Positions 11,974 through 24,770 of a DNA stretch of 64,000 nt are shown piece by piece. The DNA lies in the NCBI GenBank assembly GCA_015847255.1, contig JADLZK010004668.1, positions 310,001 through 374,000 on the forward strand, given 5' to 3'. Origin of the DNA: Hyparrhenia diplandra. Taxonomy: Eukaryota; Streptophyta; Magnoliopsida; Poales; Poaceae. Positions within the stretch are counted from its first letter, which is position 1; every line of letters starts with the position of its first letter. Under the pieces are notes generated by a model that was given only the letters and a program-made list of their open reading frames with translations, made no database searches and was not told the origin of the DNA. Both the position numbers and the translations under genes were made by a program.

Positions 11974-14900
11974 ATGGCTGCGGCGGCGGCGGTGATGGTG
12001 AGCTCGGCGGGCTCCCTGCTGGCGATGCTGCAAGAGCCGGCGCCGGAGCTCAAGCTCCACGCGCTCGCCAGCCTCAACTCCCTCGTCCACGCCTTCTGGC
12101 ACGAGATCTCCACCAGCGTCTCCTCCATGTAAGTCCCTCCTCCTCCTTCTCGCGCCCCTTCCCCGCCCCCCCGGCCGCGCCCTCAATTTGCTCGTTCTGC
12201 CGCTGGCATATGCCACGGCCGGCGGCGGGCGTCCCGTCGCCGCGCGTTTCGTTTAGTTTCGGCGAGTTTCAGTTAGGCTAGGTTTTGATTTGGGCACTCC
12301 CGCCGAGAGAGAGGTCTCTCGGGCTAGATGGCGTCGGTGGCGCCGCGTCTAGATGGCGTCGGTGGCGCCGCGTCGAGTTCGTTCGATTCAGACTTCAGAG
12401 GGAAGGGAACCCTCGGTTCGATCTGTTCGGATGGAGGTTTTGGGAGGGTTAATGTGCTGCCGCTGGTTACTGGAAACCTAGAATTTTTAGAATCTAGAGC
12501 TTGTTATGATTCATGCCCTCCAATTTGTGGATACTGTTTGCTGAAAAAAACTGAACTTTCTCACCTGGTTCCTGGAAAACTGAACTTTCTCACTAGGTTT
12601 CTAGATTAATTACCACAACAAATCCCAAACTTTTTAGATTGTGGCTTGCATGATAGGATATGAATCAAATCTGGTAACTTTGTTCTTATAATAATAATAA
12701 AAAAAACTGTAAACTTTTGCAAAGTAATACTGATCTATGTGTTTATACTGTTTAATGTGGGGAGCTGCCCCTGGCTTATTGGTTGCTCCTCAGTTCAATA
12801 GCAGCTATCTGGTCATTAGTTTAGAAACGTGGAAATGCTATATGAGAATTGTTGTTTATGTCCTGGGAGTTACATTCATTTTAGAAGGATCCATATGAAT
12901 ACCAAGATTATTCATGACTGCTGCGATTGATCTGCATGGGCCAAGATATTTTGTCTCTTTATTATCATGGTCACTGGTTGTAAAAGTTTTAGACAATCAG
13001 TATAAGCTTGGGTGCTTTGCTTTGTGCTTGTATTTCTCACAATTTGTTCTGCTGCTTGCAGTGAGAGTTTGTATGAAGGCGAGGAGTTTGTCCAGAGGCA
13101 ACTTGCAGCCCTAGTTGCCTCTAAGGTGTTTTTCTACTTGGGTGAGCTTAATGATGCTCTGTCGTATGCACTTGGAGCTGGGCCCTTGTTTGATGTATCA
13201 GATGACTCTGATTACGCTCAAACACTGTTAGGTGAGGAACTGTCTGGTGCCTGCATTATGACCAGTTAATTAATTATCAGCGCTAAAAGTACTGTGTTGA
13301 CATTACCTCTTTTGCCCTATTTCTTTTTTCAGCAAAAGCTTTGGACGAATATGCTGCCATCCAATCAAGGCCCGCTGGGGAAGACAAAACGATGGACCCT
13401 AGGCTGGAGGCCATTGTGGAAAGGATGCTGGACAAGTATGATATTTTCCTCATGGTCCATTGTTTCTTGGTTTGTTAAAAATGCAGCTCTAAGCTCACAT
13501 ATACATGGTTGCCTTTTAGGTGCATTCTTGATGGAAAATATCAACAGGCCATGGGTATGTCTGTTGAGTGCCGGAGACTGGATAAACTGGAGGGAGCAAT
13601 TGCTCGATGTGATAACCTTCATGGAGCTCTTTCATATTGCATCAATCTGTCTCACCAATATGTTAGTCACCGTGAATATCGATTGGAGGTAGGCATGCTA
13701 TGATGATTGATATTATAATAAATCTGCCAATTGATTCAACCTCTTGTGATTGGCACACAACTACTTTGCACAAAATATTTGAAAACCATCTTGTGATCTA
13801 ACATTTTGTTTCTGTATTTCCAGATTCTACAATGTCTTGTCAAAATATATCAGACATTGCCAAATCCAGATTATTTAAGCATTTGCCAGTGTCTTATGTT
13901 CTTGGGTGAGCCTGAAAGTGTTGCAAGCATCTTGGACAAGCTGATTTCTGGAAGCCAGGTAGGCCTTTTTTTTTCTCTTTGCCAAGCAAGGCGGTTTCTC
14001 AGTTCACTGATTGCCTTTGTTTTTGCAACTTAACCTTATGTTCATTTGCCAGGATGATGCTCTACTTGCATACCAAACTGCTTTCGATCTCGCTGAAAAT
14101 GAAAATCAGGCTTTCCTTCTGAATGTGCGGAATCACCTTGATGCATTGAGTTCACATACTTCTGCCCATGTGGACCCTGACAGTGGACCGGCTGTACCAA
14201 GTAATCAAACTAATGCTGCTACAGAACCGTCTGGGGATGTCCAGATGAGTGACGACATAAACTTGCCAAATGGCAGTGCTACCACTGTGGATCCAAAAGC
14301 AGCAGCACATGCTGATAGGCTGACAAAAATCAAGGGTATACTGTCAGGAGAGACATCTATTCAGTTGACATTGCAGTTCCTATACAGCCATAATAGGTAA
14401 TGTGAAATTATCTGACTGAGTTATAACAGCTGATTGTTCTTTAGTTTGTGTCTTAAATTTATTTTTGTTCATTTAACAGGTCTGATCTTCAAATTTTGAA
14501 GACTATAAAGCAAGCTGTGGAAATGAGGAACAGTGTCTGCCATAGTGCAACAATATGCTCCAATGCAATCATGCATGCAGGGACAACTGTTGATACCTTC
14601 CTCAGAGAAAACTTGGTATGATTTTTTTTTCACACTGTGTGCTTGATGTATCAAATGCTTGGCTCATCAATTTTTTATTATAGTTTGCTGCTATGTTTGG
14701 TATGCTTATTCTCATATACTGGTTTGTATATACAGGAATGGCTAGGTAGGGCAACCAACTGGGCCAAGTTCAGTGCAACTGCTGGACTAGGCGTCATTCA
14801 TAGAGGTCATCTTCAACAAGGCCGTGCATTGATGGCCCCCTACCTGCCTCAGAATGGTGCTGGTGGCAGTGGTAGCCCATACTCAGAAGGAGGTGCCCTC

Positions 14901-17039
14901 TATGCTCTTGGTTTGATTCATGCCAACCATGGTGAAGGAATCAAAGAGTTTCTCCGTGAGAGTCTCATAACGCCACTTCTGAGGTATTATTCCAGGGCCA
15001 CATTGCCAAATCTTTGGTTTGTAACAATCCTATCATGAGTGCCTACAGTATACCTCTCGATGTAGTTTATGTTGTTGAGTACAATTAATATTGCTGCATT
15101 CTTATAGTAGCCTACAGGTGGGGGGAATATTGGAATGTGGGAAATGTTTGGCAGTGGGAAAGTTTTAATTTTTTTTGTTTCTTATATGTTATATATATGT
15201 TCATAGCAGCCATGCACATATATCCTTTCTTCACACAATTGCATGCTAACTCTGAACAATACAGGTGGTCCAGCATGGAGCTTGTCTGGGACTCGGGCTT
15301 GCAGCATTAGGTACATCAGACGAGGAAATATGCGAGGACATCAAGAATATTCTGTACACGGATAGTGCTGTGGCTGGTGAAGCAGCTGGTATTGGCATGG
15401 GTTTGCTCATGGTTGGCACGGCCAGTGAGAAGGCCACAGAGATGCTTGCCTATGCTCATGATACACAACATGAGAAAATTATCAGGTATATGCAATAGGA
15501 TGCCTTTTTGATAAACAAGTTATTAACTTAATCTACTATTCTATACGTGATTTTGTCTTGGTAAAGACGGTAAAGATGTTCCTGTTCTGACTCCTTTCCT
15601 ATCTCCAGGGGCTTGTCACTTGGAATTGCATTGACGGTCTATGGCAGGGAAGAAGAAGCTGACACCTTGATTGAACAAATGACTAGAGATCAAGATCCCA
15701 TACTTCGGTATGGCGGTATGTATGCATTGGCTCTAGCATACAGAGGGACTGCAAATAACAAAGCTATCCACCAGCTTCTGCATTTTGCTGTGTCGGATGT
15801 GGCGATGATGTGCGGAGGACTGCAGTGTTGGCTCTTGGCTTTGTCCTGGCTAACGAGCCTGAACAGACACCCAGAATTGTGTCACTACTATCAGAGTCAT
15901 ACAATCCACATGTCCGTTACGGTGCAGCTCTAGCTGTTGGGATCTCCTGTGCTGGAACAGGATTAAGTGAAGCCGTCTCCTTACTGGAGCCTCTGACATC
16001 AGACGCCGTCGACTTTGTTCGCCAGGGTGCTCTCATTGCCATGGCAATGGTGATGATCCAGACCAATGAATCATATGATTCACGTGTTGGAGCATTCAGG
16101 CGCCAGTTAGAAAAAGATAATCCTTGACAAACACGAGGATACCATGAGCAAAATGGGCGCCATATTGGCTTCCGGCATTCTCGATGCCGGTGGCAGGAAT
16201 GTCACCATCAAGCTCAAGTCGAAGTCAAAGCATGACAGGCTCACTGCTGTTATCGGACTAGCTGTTTTCACCCAGTTCTGGTACTGGTATCCACTCACCT
16301 ACTTCATAAGCCTCGCCTTCTCTCCGACTGCCCTCATCGGCCTCAACTCTGACCTGAAAGTGCCAAAGTTTGAGTTCCTGTCGAACGCTAAGCCATCGCT
16401 GTTCGATTACCCCAAAGCCAGTGACTCAGCAGGCTGCGACCGCATCAGTCAAGGTGCCAGCGCCATCTTGTCGGCGTATGCCAAGTCCAAGTCTAGGGCA
16501 AAGAAGGAAGCAGAGAGCAAGGCCAAGGAGAAAGCAGAGGAATCTTCCAATGCTTCTACTTCGATGCAGGTAAGCATTGCAGGACCGGACATTAGTTGAC
16601 AAAGTTGTGTTAACTGTGGTTGCTTTGATTTATGTCCCAAGTTGAATAAACTGCTTGCTTTGATTTGCATTGAACTGATCGGTACACTGGCAATTGTTTT
16701 TTTCTGTGACCTCAGGTGGACGGCGCTGCTGCAGAGAAGAAGCCCCCCGAACCCGAGCCTACGTTCCAGATTCTGACGAACCCAGCCCGGGTCGTTCCAG
16801 CCCAGGAGAAGTTCATAAAGTTCCTGGAAGACAGCAGGTACAAGCCAGTGAAGGCTGCCCCCTCAGGATTCGTCCTTCTGCAGGACCTCAAGCCCACGGA
16901 GGCCGAGGAGCTCGTCCTAACTGACGCGCCGTCAACCGCTGCCACGACCAACACCCCGGCATCCAGCGCCAGCGAGCCGGCTGCCATGGCTGTGGACGAT
17001 GAGCCCCAGCCGCCCCCGGCTTTCGAGTACACCGAATAG
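11974..17039 (+). CDS. RPN2: 26S proteasome regulatory subunit RPN2 (PSMD1)
   Basis: Encodes the large non-ATPase scaffold subunit of the proteasome regulatory particle, which holds the base together and supports ubiquitin receptors. Eleven exons can be read: 11974-12128, 13062-13231, 13333-13435, 13520-13688, 13824-13958, 14053-14396, 14480-14615, 14736-14983, 15265-15485, 15609-16569 and 16715-17039. All introns have GT-AG ends. The product is about 990 aa, normal for RPN2. The N-terminus reads MAAAAAVMVSSAGSLLAML. The PC-repeat toroid spans exons 7-10 (GLGVIHRGH, YSEGGALYALGLIHANHGEG, HGACLGLGLAALGT, YGGMYALALAYRGTANNKAI, YGAALAVGISCAGTG). The C-terminus ends FEYTE. Expected residues continue across five one-base indels: near 14966, 15802, 16112 (extra A), 16412 (extra C) and 16462. 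The last two compensate each other. As written the frame is broken, but splice sites and codon content are otherwise excellent, so sequence error is more likely than decay. Confidence 0.95.
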
Positions 17040-18514
17040 AGTGATGTATGGGTTGGGTTGTCTTTAGTAACTTCCAATTGTTGGATGGCGGAACTCACTC
17101 GGGCGTGTCACTAATTGATTTATTTTAACTTTATTATACTTTTCCTCAAGCATTTATCGTGTGATGATGATGATGAAGAAAATTTAAATTGCTGTCTGAA
17201 TTTTATGCTGTTTTTGAGGAAATCGTGAAGTCCCTACCATGTTGTTTCCTTGAGCTGTGCTGGTGTGGTTGTCATGTGCGGCACGTGCTGTTTCGTAATG
17301 ATTCATGTCGCTCTCGAATATGATCTATGGTGTGAATGTGAATTGGGGGCTGAGATGCTTGCCCCCACGTTAACAGCCTGTTTGGGATGGGATGCGATCC
17401 AAGCACTTGTTATGAATAAATTCCAACCTTCTGTCGCAACATATTGTTTGTGTATGGAAAAGACGAGAACAAATTCGAACCAGACGGACGTGAACAGAGT
17501 TGGCCAAACGAAAAATGGCCAAACCTTCCCATTGGCGTCAGAAGGCGTGAAATTTACGACAACCTTTTTGTCTCTTGACTTACAATTAACATGTGGAAAC
17601 GCCTGGCGTTTTTCTTTGTTTGTTTTTTTTTTAATAAAGAAAGTCTAATATGATGCTTGCTATACACGCACATCTTATTATATATATATAACTTTTAAGA
17701 GTACTCTCTAAAGATACACAGAAGAGTATACACCACTCTCTGTGTCCTAGAACATAGTAATTCATAAATTGAAGCATTCAAAATTGAATTATATCCCTCC
17801 TAAAGTCTTATTCGATTACATGCTATTGGTGTGCACTGTCAGACTGAAAACATGATAAGCACAAAGTCTTGTACAGGAAAATTGTGGTTATGTTCGTGCG
17901 TCATTTGTGCTACCCCATCCTAAAATTCCAGTGCACACACCTTTCCACCACTATATATATACAGTAGGAAGAATCCTCATCGAATTCTCGCAATGCCGTC
18001 GGGCGCGACATGCATCTGGTGTCCGATTCCGCGAGAGGAAATTTTCGGTGAGCGACCCAGCGTCGGTGCGTCCCTCCAGTCGATGTTGGACACGTGGCAG
18101 AAGAAGGGATCTAATACGTTGAGATTTTTCAATTCAAGCCGAGACGCTTAACATGAACACTCGATGTTACTGTTGAGCTACAGTGACCGAATCGGATAAT
18201 CCTTGGAGCGGTATAATAATACACATCGGCCGACTTATAGTCAAGCGTGTCGGCCAAAGAAATTAAGTAGAAGAGAGAGAATAGAGGAGAGAGAGAGCGG
18301 CTTGGCGACGGAACAGCGCCCGAGCGCTTGCACGCGTTTCCGTGGCTTGGGTCCCGCCACCACCCTTGGTCCTCCGGTTTTGTTGCTACGAACGGTGCAT
18401 GCATGCATGCACTTGCCAACGGATTGGCTGAGCTTGTGGTTCTCCGAGTAATAAAAAATAATATTTATAATAAAGGTAGAGAAGATTGTTGTATAGTTTG
18501 CATTTATTATGGTA
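17040..18514. other. RPN2 3' flank and intergenic sequence
   Basis: No gene is visible. The first few hundred bases are probably RPN2 3' UTR. The remainder holds short unsupported frames and AT-rich tracts (for example tatatatata near 17680). Confidence 0.4.
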
Positions 18515-18773
18515 CTCCTCCGTCCCAAATATAGATGTCATTCTCGTTTACCGGAAGTCAACGTTTTTCAAAGCGCCGGCAATTATATATTAAAATATAT
18601 AAATATTTAAGCTAAGTAATTAGTATCATTAAAAAGATCTTTTCGGTCTAGTTTTTAATAAATTTATCTCGAGATATAAATGTTGCACGCGTCTTTTACA
18701 AACCTAGTCAAAGTTATAAAAGTTTTGGCAAGACGCATCCCATAGCGACATCTAAAAAGGGACGTAGAGGGAG
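18515..18773. mobile_element. Stowaway-type MITE
   Basis: It begins ctcctccgtcccaaatatag and ends gggacgtagagggag, inverted relative to each other. It is flanked by TA on both sides (18513-18514 and 18774-18775). Length is 259 bp, it has no ORF, and it has the CTCCCTCCGTCCC-type terminus of Tc1/mariner-derived MITEs. Confidence 0.85.
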
Positions 18774-18775
18774 TA

Positions 18776-20380
18776 GGCTTTTTTGATTTGGGTTTGGCTT
18801 ATATGTAGAAAACTTATCAACCCGCTCTTACACTCACTAGTATGATGCTCCTATCACCTGGCCGGTGGCAGCAAAAATGTCCATATATCTCCATCATAGA
18901 CCAATCCTCGTCGACTTGTCGCCTCGCCGTCCGGCACGTTTCGTCACGCCATCTGGACCATCTTCCGATCCCGACTCCTCGTCGCCGTCATGCATTTAGC
19001 TGCAAACAGTTGTAGTACGTACGTGGTGTTATTTCCTTCGTTAATCCATCCATCCGTCCACATATTGCAAGCCAACGAAATATACGAGAGTAATCTATAA
19101 TTATTGTTTTATATCTATAGTACAAGAAAAGAGAATAAATTATACTGACGGAATATACTTACACGCGAAGTTATTATCTGCTGCCGGTGATACGGGCGGT
19201 CAAAGGCAATGGCCGTGACGTGAGACACCGCAGGGCCCACCGCACAGGACAGGAGGCGGGGACGCGTGCCGTCGGGCCCGCGCGACAGTACCCTGCGGCG
19301 CACGTACGCGACCGGCAACTCTGGCCGTGGGACCCACCGCCGGCGCCTCGCAAAAAATCGCGTGCTCTTCTGTCGTGCCACTTTCGCTAATTGACCCCTC
19401 CAAAGTCCATTGCTTGCGATGAACAACAACTTTTGCGTAGTCGGTCACTTCTTTCTTCTCCATGCATGGAATTGTTTGTTTCTCATCAATTTTTATTGAT
19501 TTAACTATGCCCCATTTTTATTTTTGAAATCTTTACTTTATTTATTTAGCATGAATATTATTTCTCTTGAAAAAAAACTGAAACATACCCTTTCATCATA
19601 TCCAGTTATCCGTCGTGGGTCTATGACCCTATTTGGTTAAAGACCTTTTTTTTTTTTTTTAGTTCGGACTAAAAAAGTCTCTTTTTAGTCTCGACGGAAT
19701 TTTCAGAGTTACATAAACGCTATAAAATAAGTCCTAGGACTACTAAACTAAGCAGGATCTAGGTCTAGCAACATCATCAACCATAGCTTTTCAGTCGATG
19801 AACTCGACCTTTTTCATCATTTTAATGGTCAAAGGTGAAGGGTCTATTTAAATCACTAGACTAACTTTTAAACTCATTGTCCTTAAAAAAAAAAACTTTA
19901 AACTCATTTTTTTAAAAAATAAACTTTAAACTTTGATCGTGGTAGGCTATATTCAACATGTGGAATAAAACTTTAGTGTATCCTAATTGGTTTGCTAGTT
20001 CCTCGATCCCTATAGTTGATGTATCCAAATAACATAGAACTAAATTTTAGGCGTCTACACTTTCACCTAAATTTTAGTCGTCTATACTTTCACTTTTTGT
20101 CGCCGAGAGAAATATCACGGGTTGGCATCGATGCAGTATTTTACTATCCGTCAGGTACTCCAATGCAAATAAAACTTCCTGTCAGGAAAAAAAAAAAACA
20201 TCGATTTGCCAGTACTCCGTACTTCCAGCCGTGTGGGTCCCGCCCGGGGCTGTTTGGTGGACGTGAACCCACCCACGCTACGCTTCGCTTCCTTCCCAAT
20301 TGGCGAGGCCACCACACCACGCGGCCACCAGACGCCGAGGCGAGGCGAGCGACGCACCTCCTCTGTCCTCCGCCCCCCTC
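18776..20380. other. Intergenic region upstream of PECT1
   Basis: No gene is supported. Around 19625-19720 there is a tract with ttagttcggactaaaaaagt and ctctttttagtc resembling ends of grass MITEs. 20200-20560 becomes GC-rich with a strong C/T patch, fitting the promoter and 5' UTR of the next gene. Confidence 0.4.
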
Positions 20381-21863
20381 CCAAAAACAAGAGCAGTGAC
20401 ACGCTGCACGCGCGCCACGAGCGGGTGGAACCAACCTTGGCCGCCTCCCGCGGCAGATCTCGCGCCGAGCCCCGGTTTGGTTTCGACGCGAGATCCGCGC
20501 GCCCGCCTTCCTGCGCCGCCCCTCCGCAACGCGGCGCCGGCCGCTCGCCGCCTCCATCTCTCGGTGCGTCTCCCTGATCTCCGATGTCTTCAGGTTGCGC
20601 GCTTGCGCTCGCTCGTCAAATGCACTGCGGAAGGAAAGATCTCTTTTTTTTTTTTTTTTTTTTTGTTTCTTTCTTTCTCTTCTTTTGGTTCTTGTTGCGA
20701 TCCCCTTTGATCTATGTGCCATGATGCCACTGACAGCTTGGCGTTCACGAAAAGAAATTTCTTTTTTTTTTTTGTCTTTTCCTTCCTTCCTTTCCCGCCG
20801 TGTCAATTGTGCGGCGGGCGATTCACGTGAGTGATGGTGGTGGAATTAGGATCACGGCTCGCCTGCCGGCCGGCCGGCCGGGAGATTGCATTCTGGTGCT
20901 CTCGCTCTTCGCGGCGCTGTAAACGGGGATTCCGGATGGTTGTTGGAGTGTGAAATCGAGCTGATGTTTTTTTTTTTAATCTGTTTTGTATAATCACCAA
21001 CCTTCCTCCTGAGCCTACTGGAACGTCGAATCTCTACAGATTCTACCTGCCTGTCTGCTTAGCTGTCTGCAGTGATCCTCCAACTTGAGGCGTGGTGGGT
21101 GCGATGGGAATCAGATTCTCTTACGGGCATGTTTGATATTTTGGTTGCTGACAGGCAGGACAGGATGCTGGAGACGGATTCATTCGTTTGTGAATGAATT
21201 CTCTCTCTTGTTTGCCTTTTTTATTAGCACTGTTTGTTACGAATTAGAGGACCATGCTTACTCAACCGTATTCAGTCTTCAGAGTTGTTTTCTTTTCTCC
21301 CCCCCCACTTGGAATGGATGAACAAATGAGCTGCGTTTCTTGAGGAGAAAGGTGTGGAATAGTAGTATCTCATGCTAACAGCGTGTTTCTAGAACTCCTC
21401 CGTCAGTGGTTACGTGGCTTCTTCTAAAAGCAATTCCAGTCCTTTCTAAATTCTCCGCGATCGCCCCCCTTTGCAGAAAAATCTGGTTTTCTAAACTATA
21501 TGGTGGTTAGGATTGTGGTCAACGTGAGGTCATCGTGAAGCACGTTTTGTCATATACATCTAATGCTTCTGGTTATATGTCTGCGATCCTTCCAACCATC
21601 TGTAATTAATATGAGTACTAGTCAGAAAGGCACGCTTTCCTTCTTTCTTTTTCGAGTCACTTTCTAGGTTTTAAAAATGGCAGAAATCAAGCTGCAAATG
21701 CTATTGGTTCCTCCAAATGATGGAAAATGACATGTTTTCTACTGCCTTACTGCATATTATATAATGGTTTTCATTTGCCACAGAATACGTCAACTAAGTT
21801 GGAGTCTCATTATGATATTCTACTTTTTGATGACAGAAGTGTTACCAGGATTACACTTCCACG
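20381..21863 (+). promoter_or_regulatory. Probable PECT1 5' UTR with leader intron
   Basis: A GC-rich leader ends at a consensus donor (tcg|gtgcgtctc, exon end about 20563). A long T-rich stretch leads to an acceptor just before the coding exon (gatgacag|aagtg, exon start about 21837). A roughly 1.27-kb leader intron is therefore likely; such introns often raise expression in grasses. The exon boundaries are inferred from splice signals only. Confidence 0.5.
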
Positions 21864-24770
21864 ATGAAGATGATGATGGGATTACTAGCGTTTGAGAGCC
21901 ACCAGGGGCTCTGGAACAGCGGATACTACTCACAGTTGTTTGGAATTGGAGGAGTTCTCATCACTCTTACCATTCTTATGTTATCCACGGGCTACTTTGG
22001 GGGAATTGGTGCTCCATTTGCTCTGTATTTCTGGCGCATCTGGGACAAGTTCGAAGAAGAGGGGAGCGCAAAAGGCCTGTCAGAGTGTACATGGATGGAT
22101 GCTTTGATCTCATGCACTACGGCCATGCAAATGCATTGCGGCAGGCTAAGATGCTGGGCGATCAGCTTGTAGTTGGAGTTGTCAGTGATGAGGAGATTGT
22201 GGCAAATAAAGGTCCGCCTGTCCTTTCCATGGAAGAGAGGTATGGAAGATTTGATTTTTTTTTTCTGTGAAACACACTATATTGTTCCCCTCGAGAATCC
22301 TGTCCATATTAGCAGTAGTGTACTAAATTGATTGAACAGCTGGTTTGTCAACATATTTGATATGGTCTCATGCATTTAAGTATATTGTCATAATGATCTA
22401 AACTTTTATGCTTTCATTACCTGAAAAATGCACCATATTAATTGTGTTTATATTTTTGCTATTTCTAGGTTGACTCTTGTTAGTGGTCTGAAGTGGGTTG
22501 ATGAGGTCATTCCCAATGCACCCTATGAGATAACAGAAGAATTCATGAATACTCTCTTTAACAAGTACAACATTGATTACATTATTCATGGAGACGATCC
22601 TTGTCTCCTACCTGATGGCACTGATGCATATCGTTAGCAAAAGAAGGTCGGGCGTTACAAGCAAATCAAACGAACAGAAGGTGTCTCGAGCACTGATATA
22701 GTTGGTAAGGCTCAGTAGCCTCAGTGTTGTTTTGGATGATAGTTTCTCCTGAATATGTGCTTTTCTATTAATAAGCATATAATGCATTACTTGAAAAGGC
22801 TTTCCAAACTTATTCAAAATATTGTCTTTGCAATCTTACACCCAAATGATATCCTTTTGTGCATAGGGAGGATACTGCTAACATTCAAGCAGAAAGATGC
22901 TGACACTGATTTAAATGTTGCCTTTGCTGAGAAGGCTGGAGAGAAATCAAACGATGAAGTGAAAAGTCAGCTATCTAATTTTCTTCCAACTTCTCGCGGA
23001 TCATGCAGTTTTCGAATGGGCAGGTATGAGCTCTGAAGGATAAGATCGCTTGCATTATCACTGTTACATATTTATAACCTTTTATGCAAAATCCACCCCC
23101 AGCTTTACAAAAATGGCATGCGAATAACATTTAGTGACCTTGTTGTCAAAAAGAAAAAAACATGTAGTGACCTTAACTCGATCAGCCTTTTAAGGCATTT
23201 ACTGAAAGTGGCCTGGTATAGTATTCTTAGCTAATTAACTGGGACCCTATTTGTTTTAGTTAGGGATTCTTGAAAGCAGCTTGTAGAACTTGGCTTTTGG
23301 AAAAGCTAATGTCCATAATCTGGTAGCTCTATCAATTCTAGCTTATGGACATCTATCTCTTCCCACCTCCTACGTTTTAATGACATAGTGGGTAAATATG
23401 TGTGCTGCAATCTGCAAAAAGCTGGAGAATGAATAGTGGGATTGTGAATTCTGGGCAAACTAGATTGTGGGGTTTTGAAGTCAAAAGCTGGTTGTTTGTT
23501 TTAGCTAGGGATTATACAAGCGGGTGTCACAATCTCTAGCTCCAACAAATAGGCCTAAATAAGTTATATACAAATACCATGCATGTGATTCCTTAATCTT
23601 GACCCTTACTAGTGTGGTATTTCTGCCTTTTCAATGTTGTTCATTACTGATTTGCTGATATCTAGAGTAGTGAATAGGTTGTCATATATAATCCTCTGCT
23701 TTAAATCTTCATAATGCCCTTATGTTGCTTTTATTGAATCATATGCTCATATGCAATCAGGCTCCATCGCCAGGTGCTCGTGTTGTCTATGTAGATGGCA
23801 CATTTGATCTTTTCCATGCTGGCCATGTTGAGGTACCATTTTCTTATTCACTCATTTTTTTTTGGGTTCATATATGCAATTAAAATTAATAGTATGTCTT
23901 GTATTTAATGCAGTTCCTCAGGAGTGCTAGACAACTTGGTGACTTTCTTCTTGTGGGTATCTATGATGACCAGTCTATCAGGTCTTACTTCTGTCCACTT
24001 GGATTTAACAAGCAAACAAATTGACTGACAAACAGTATATATCAAGTCTATATCAAAAGAGCTTCTTGTTACAATTTGAAATACCAACCTTACAATTATA
24101 ATTTGTCCAGGGATAGAAGAGGCTGTCGCCCTATAATGCATCTCCATGAGCGTACTCTTAGTGTTCTTGCCTGCCGCTATGTTGATGAAGTCATTATTGG
24201 TGCGCCATGGGAAGTTTCTAAGGACATGGTATGTTTGTCTCCATCCGTTCACTAGTATTTTATCTTGCTTGAATTATCAATGGTGTGACCATGCTGCGAT
24301 TGTTATTATATGACAATTTAGGAATGCCCTCATAGTTGCTTTTATACCCTGTTACAGATCACTACATTTAACATTTCATTGGTTGTCCATGGGACTGTAG
24401 CCGAGGGCAATTCAGCTGTAAGTGCTTAGTATCGAAGATAAAACTTGTTGTAATTGATGAAATTCGTGTTGAAACTTGAGTGTGTGCTGCAGGGTGAAAC
24501 TGATCCTTATGCTGTTCCAAAGAGCATGGGCATTTTTCAGACAATCAAGAGCCCAAAATCTATAACAACATTGTCAGTGGCCACAAGAATAGTTGACAAT
24601 CATGAAGCTTACAAGGTATGCATTGTCATAGCTTTTAGGTTTGTTTGGTTCCTTTTCATTGGCGCTAAACATCATTTTCTGGGGCGTATATAAACAGAAG
24701 AGGAACTGAAAAAAGAAGGCTAGCGAAGATCGGTACTACACACAAAAAGAAATTTGTTTCTGGAGACTAG
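21864..24770 (+). CDS. PECT1: Ethanolamine-phosphate cytidylyltransferase
   Basis: Makes CDP-ethanolamine from CTP and phosphoethanolamine, the rate-controlling step of the CDP-ethanolamine route to phosphatidylethanolamine, at the outer mitochondrial/ER membrane. Exons: 21864-22239, 22469-22704, 22867-23023, 23761-23832, 23914-23981, 24111-24228, 24358-24417, 24493-24615 and 24698-24770. An N-terminal hydrophobic segment (IGGVLITLTILMLSTGYFG) is the membrane anchor. Two cytidylyltransferase folds follow, each with the HxGH signature: MDGCFDLMHYGHANALRQAK in exon 1 and DGTFDLFHAGHVEFLR in exons 4-5. ERTLSVLACRYVDEVIIGAP completes the second domain. The C-terminus is Lys-rich. Conserved sequence crosses several one-base faults: near 22034, 22631/22640 (which put a TAG in frame), 22996 and 24746. 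A TGA at 24707 stands where Glu-Lys is expected. A MITE-like insertion lies in intron 3. Confidence 0.95.
23244..23555. mobile_element. MITE-like element in PECT1 intron 3
   Basis: cctatttgtt (23246-23255) and its complement aacaaatagg (23544-23553) bound about 310 bp of non-coding sequence. Inside, gttttagttagggatt near the left end and gttttagctagggatt near the right end are direct copies. Size and ends fit a hAT-like MITE. The transposase family is uncertain. Confidence 0.45.

Noticed and set aside
11974..17039. RPN2 as a pseudogene
   Set aside because: All twenty splice sites, the start, the stop and nearly all residues are preserved. Isolated one-base faults are better explained by sequence error, although this cannot be proven here.
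20144..20806. A 220-codon minus-strand open frame
   Set aside because: It overlaps the GC-rich leader of PECT1, is Arg/Lys-rich through T-runs read as poly-Lys, and has no similarity to known proteins.
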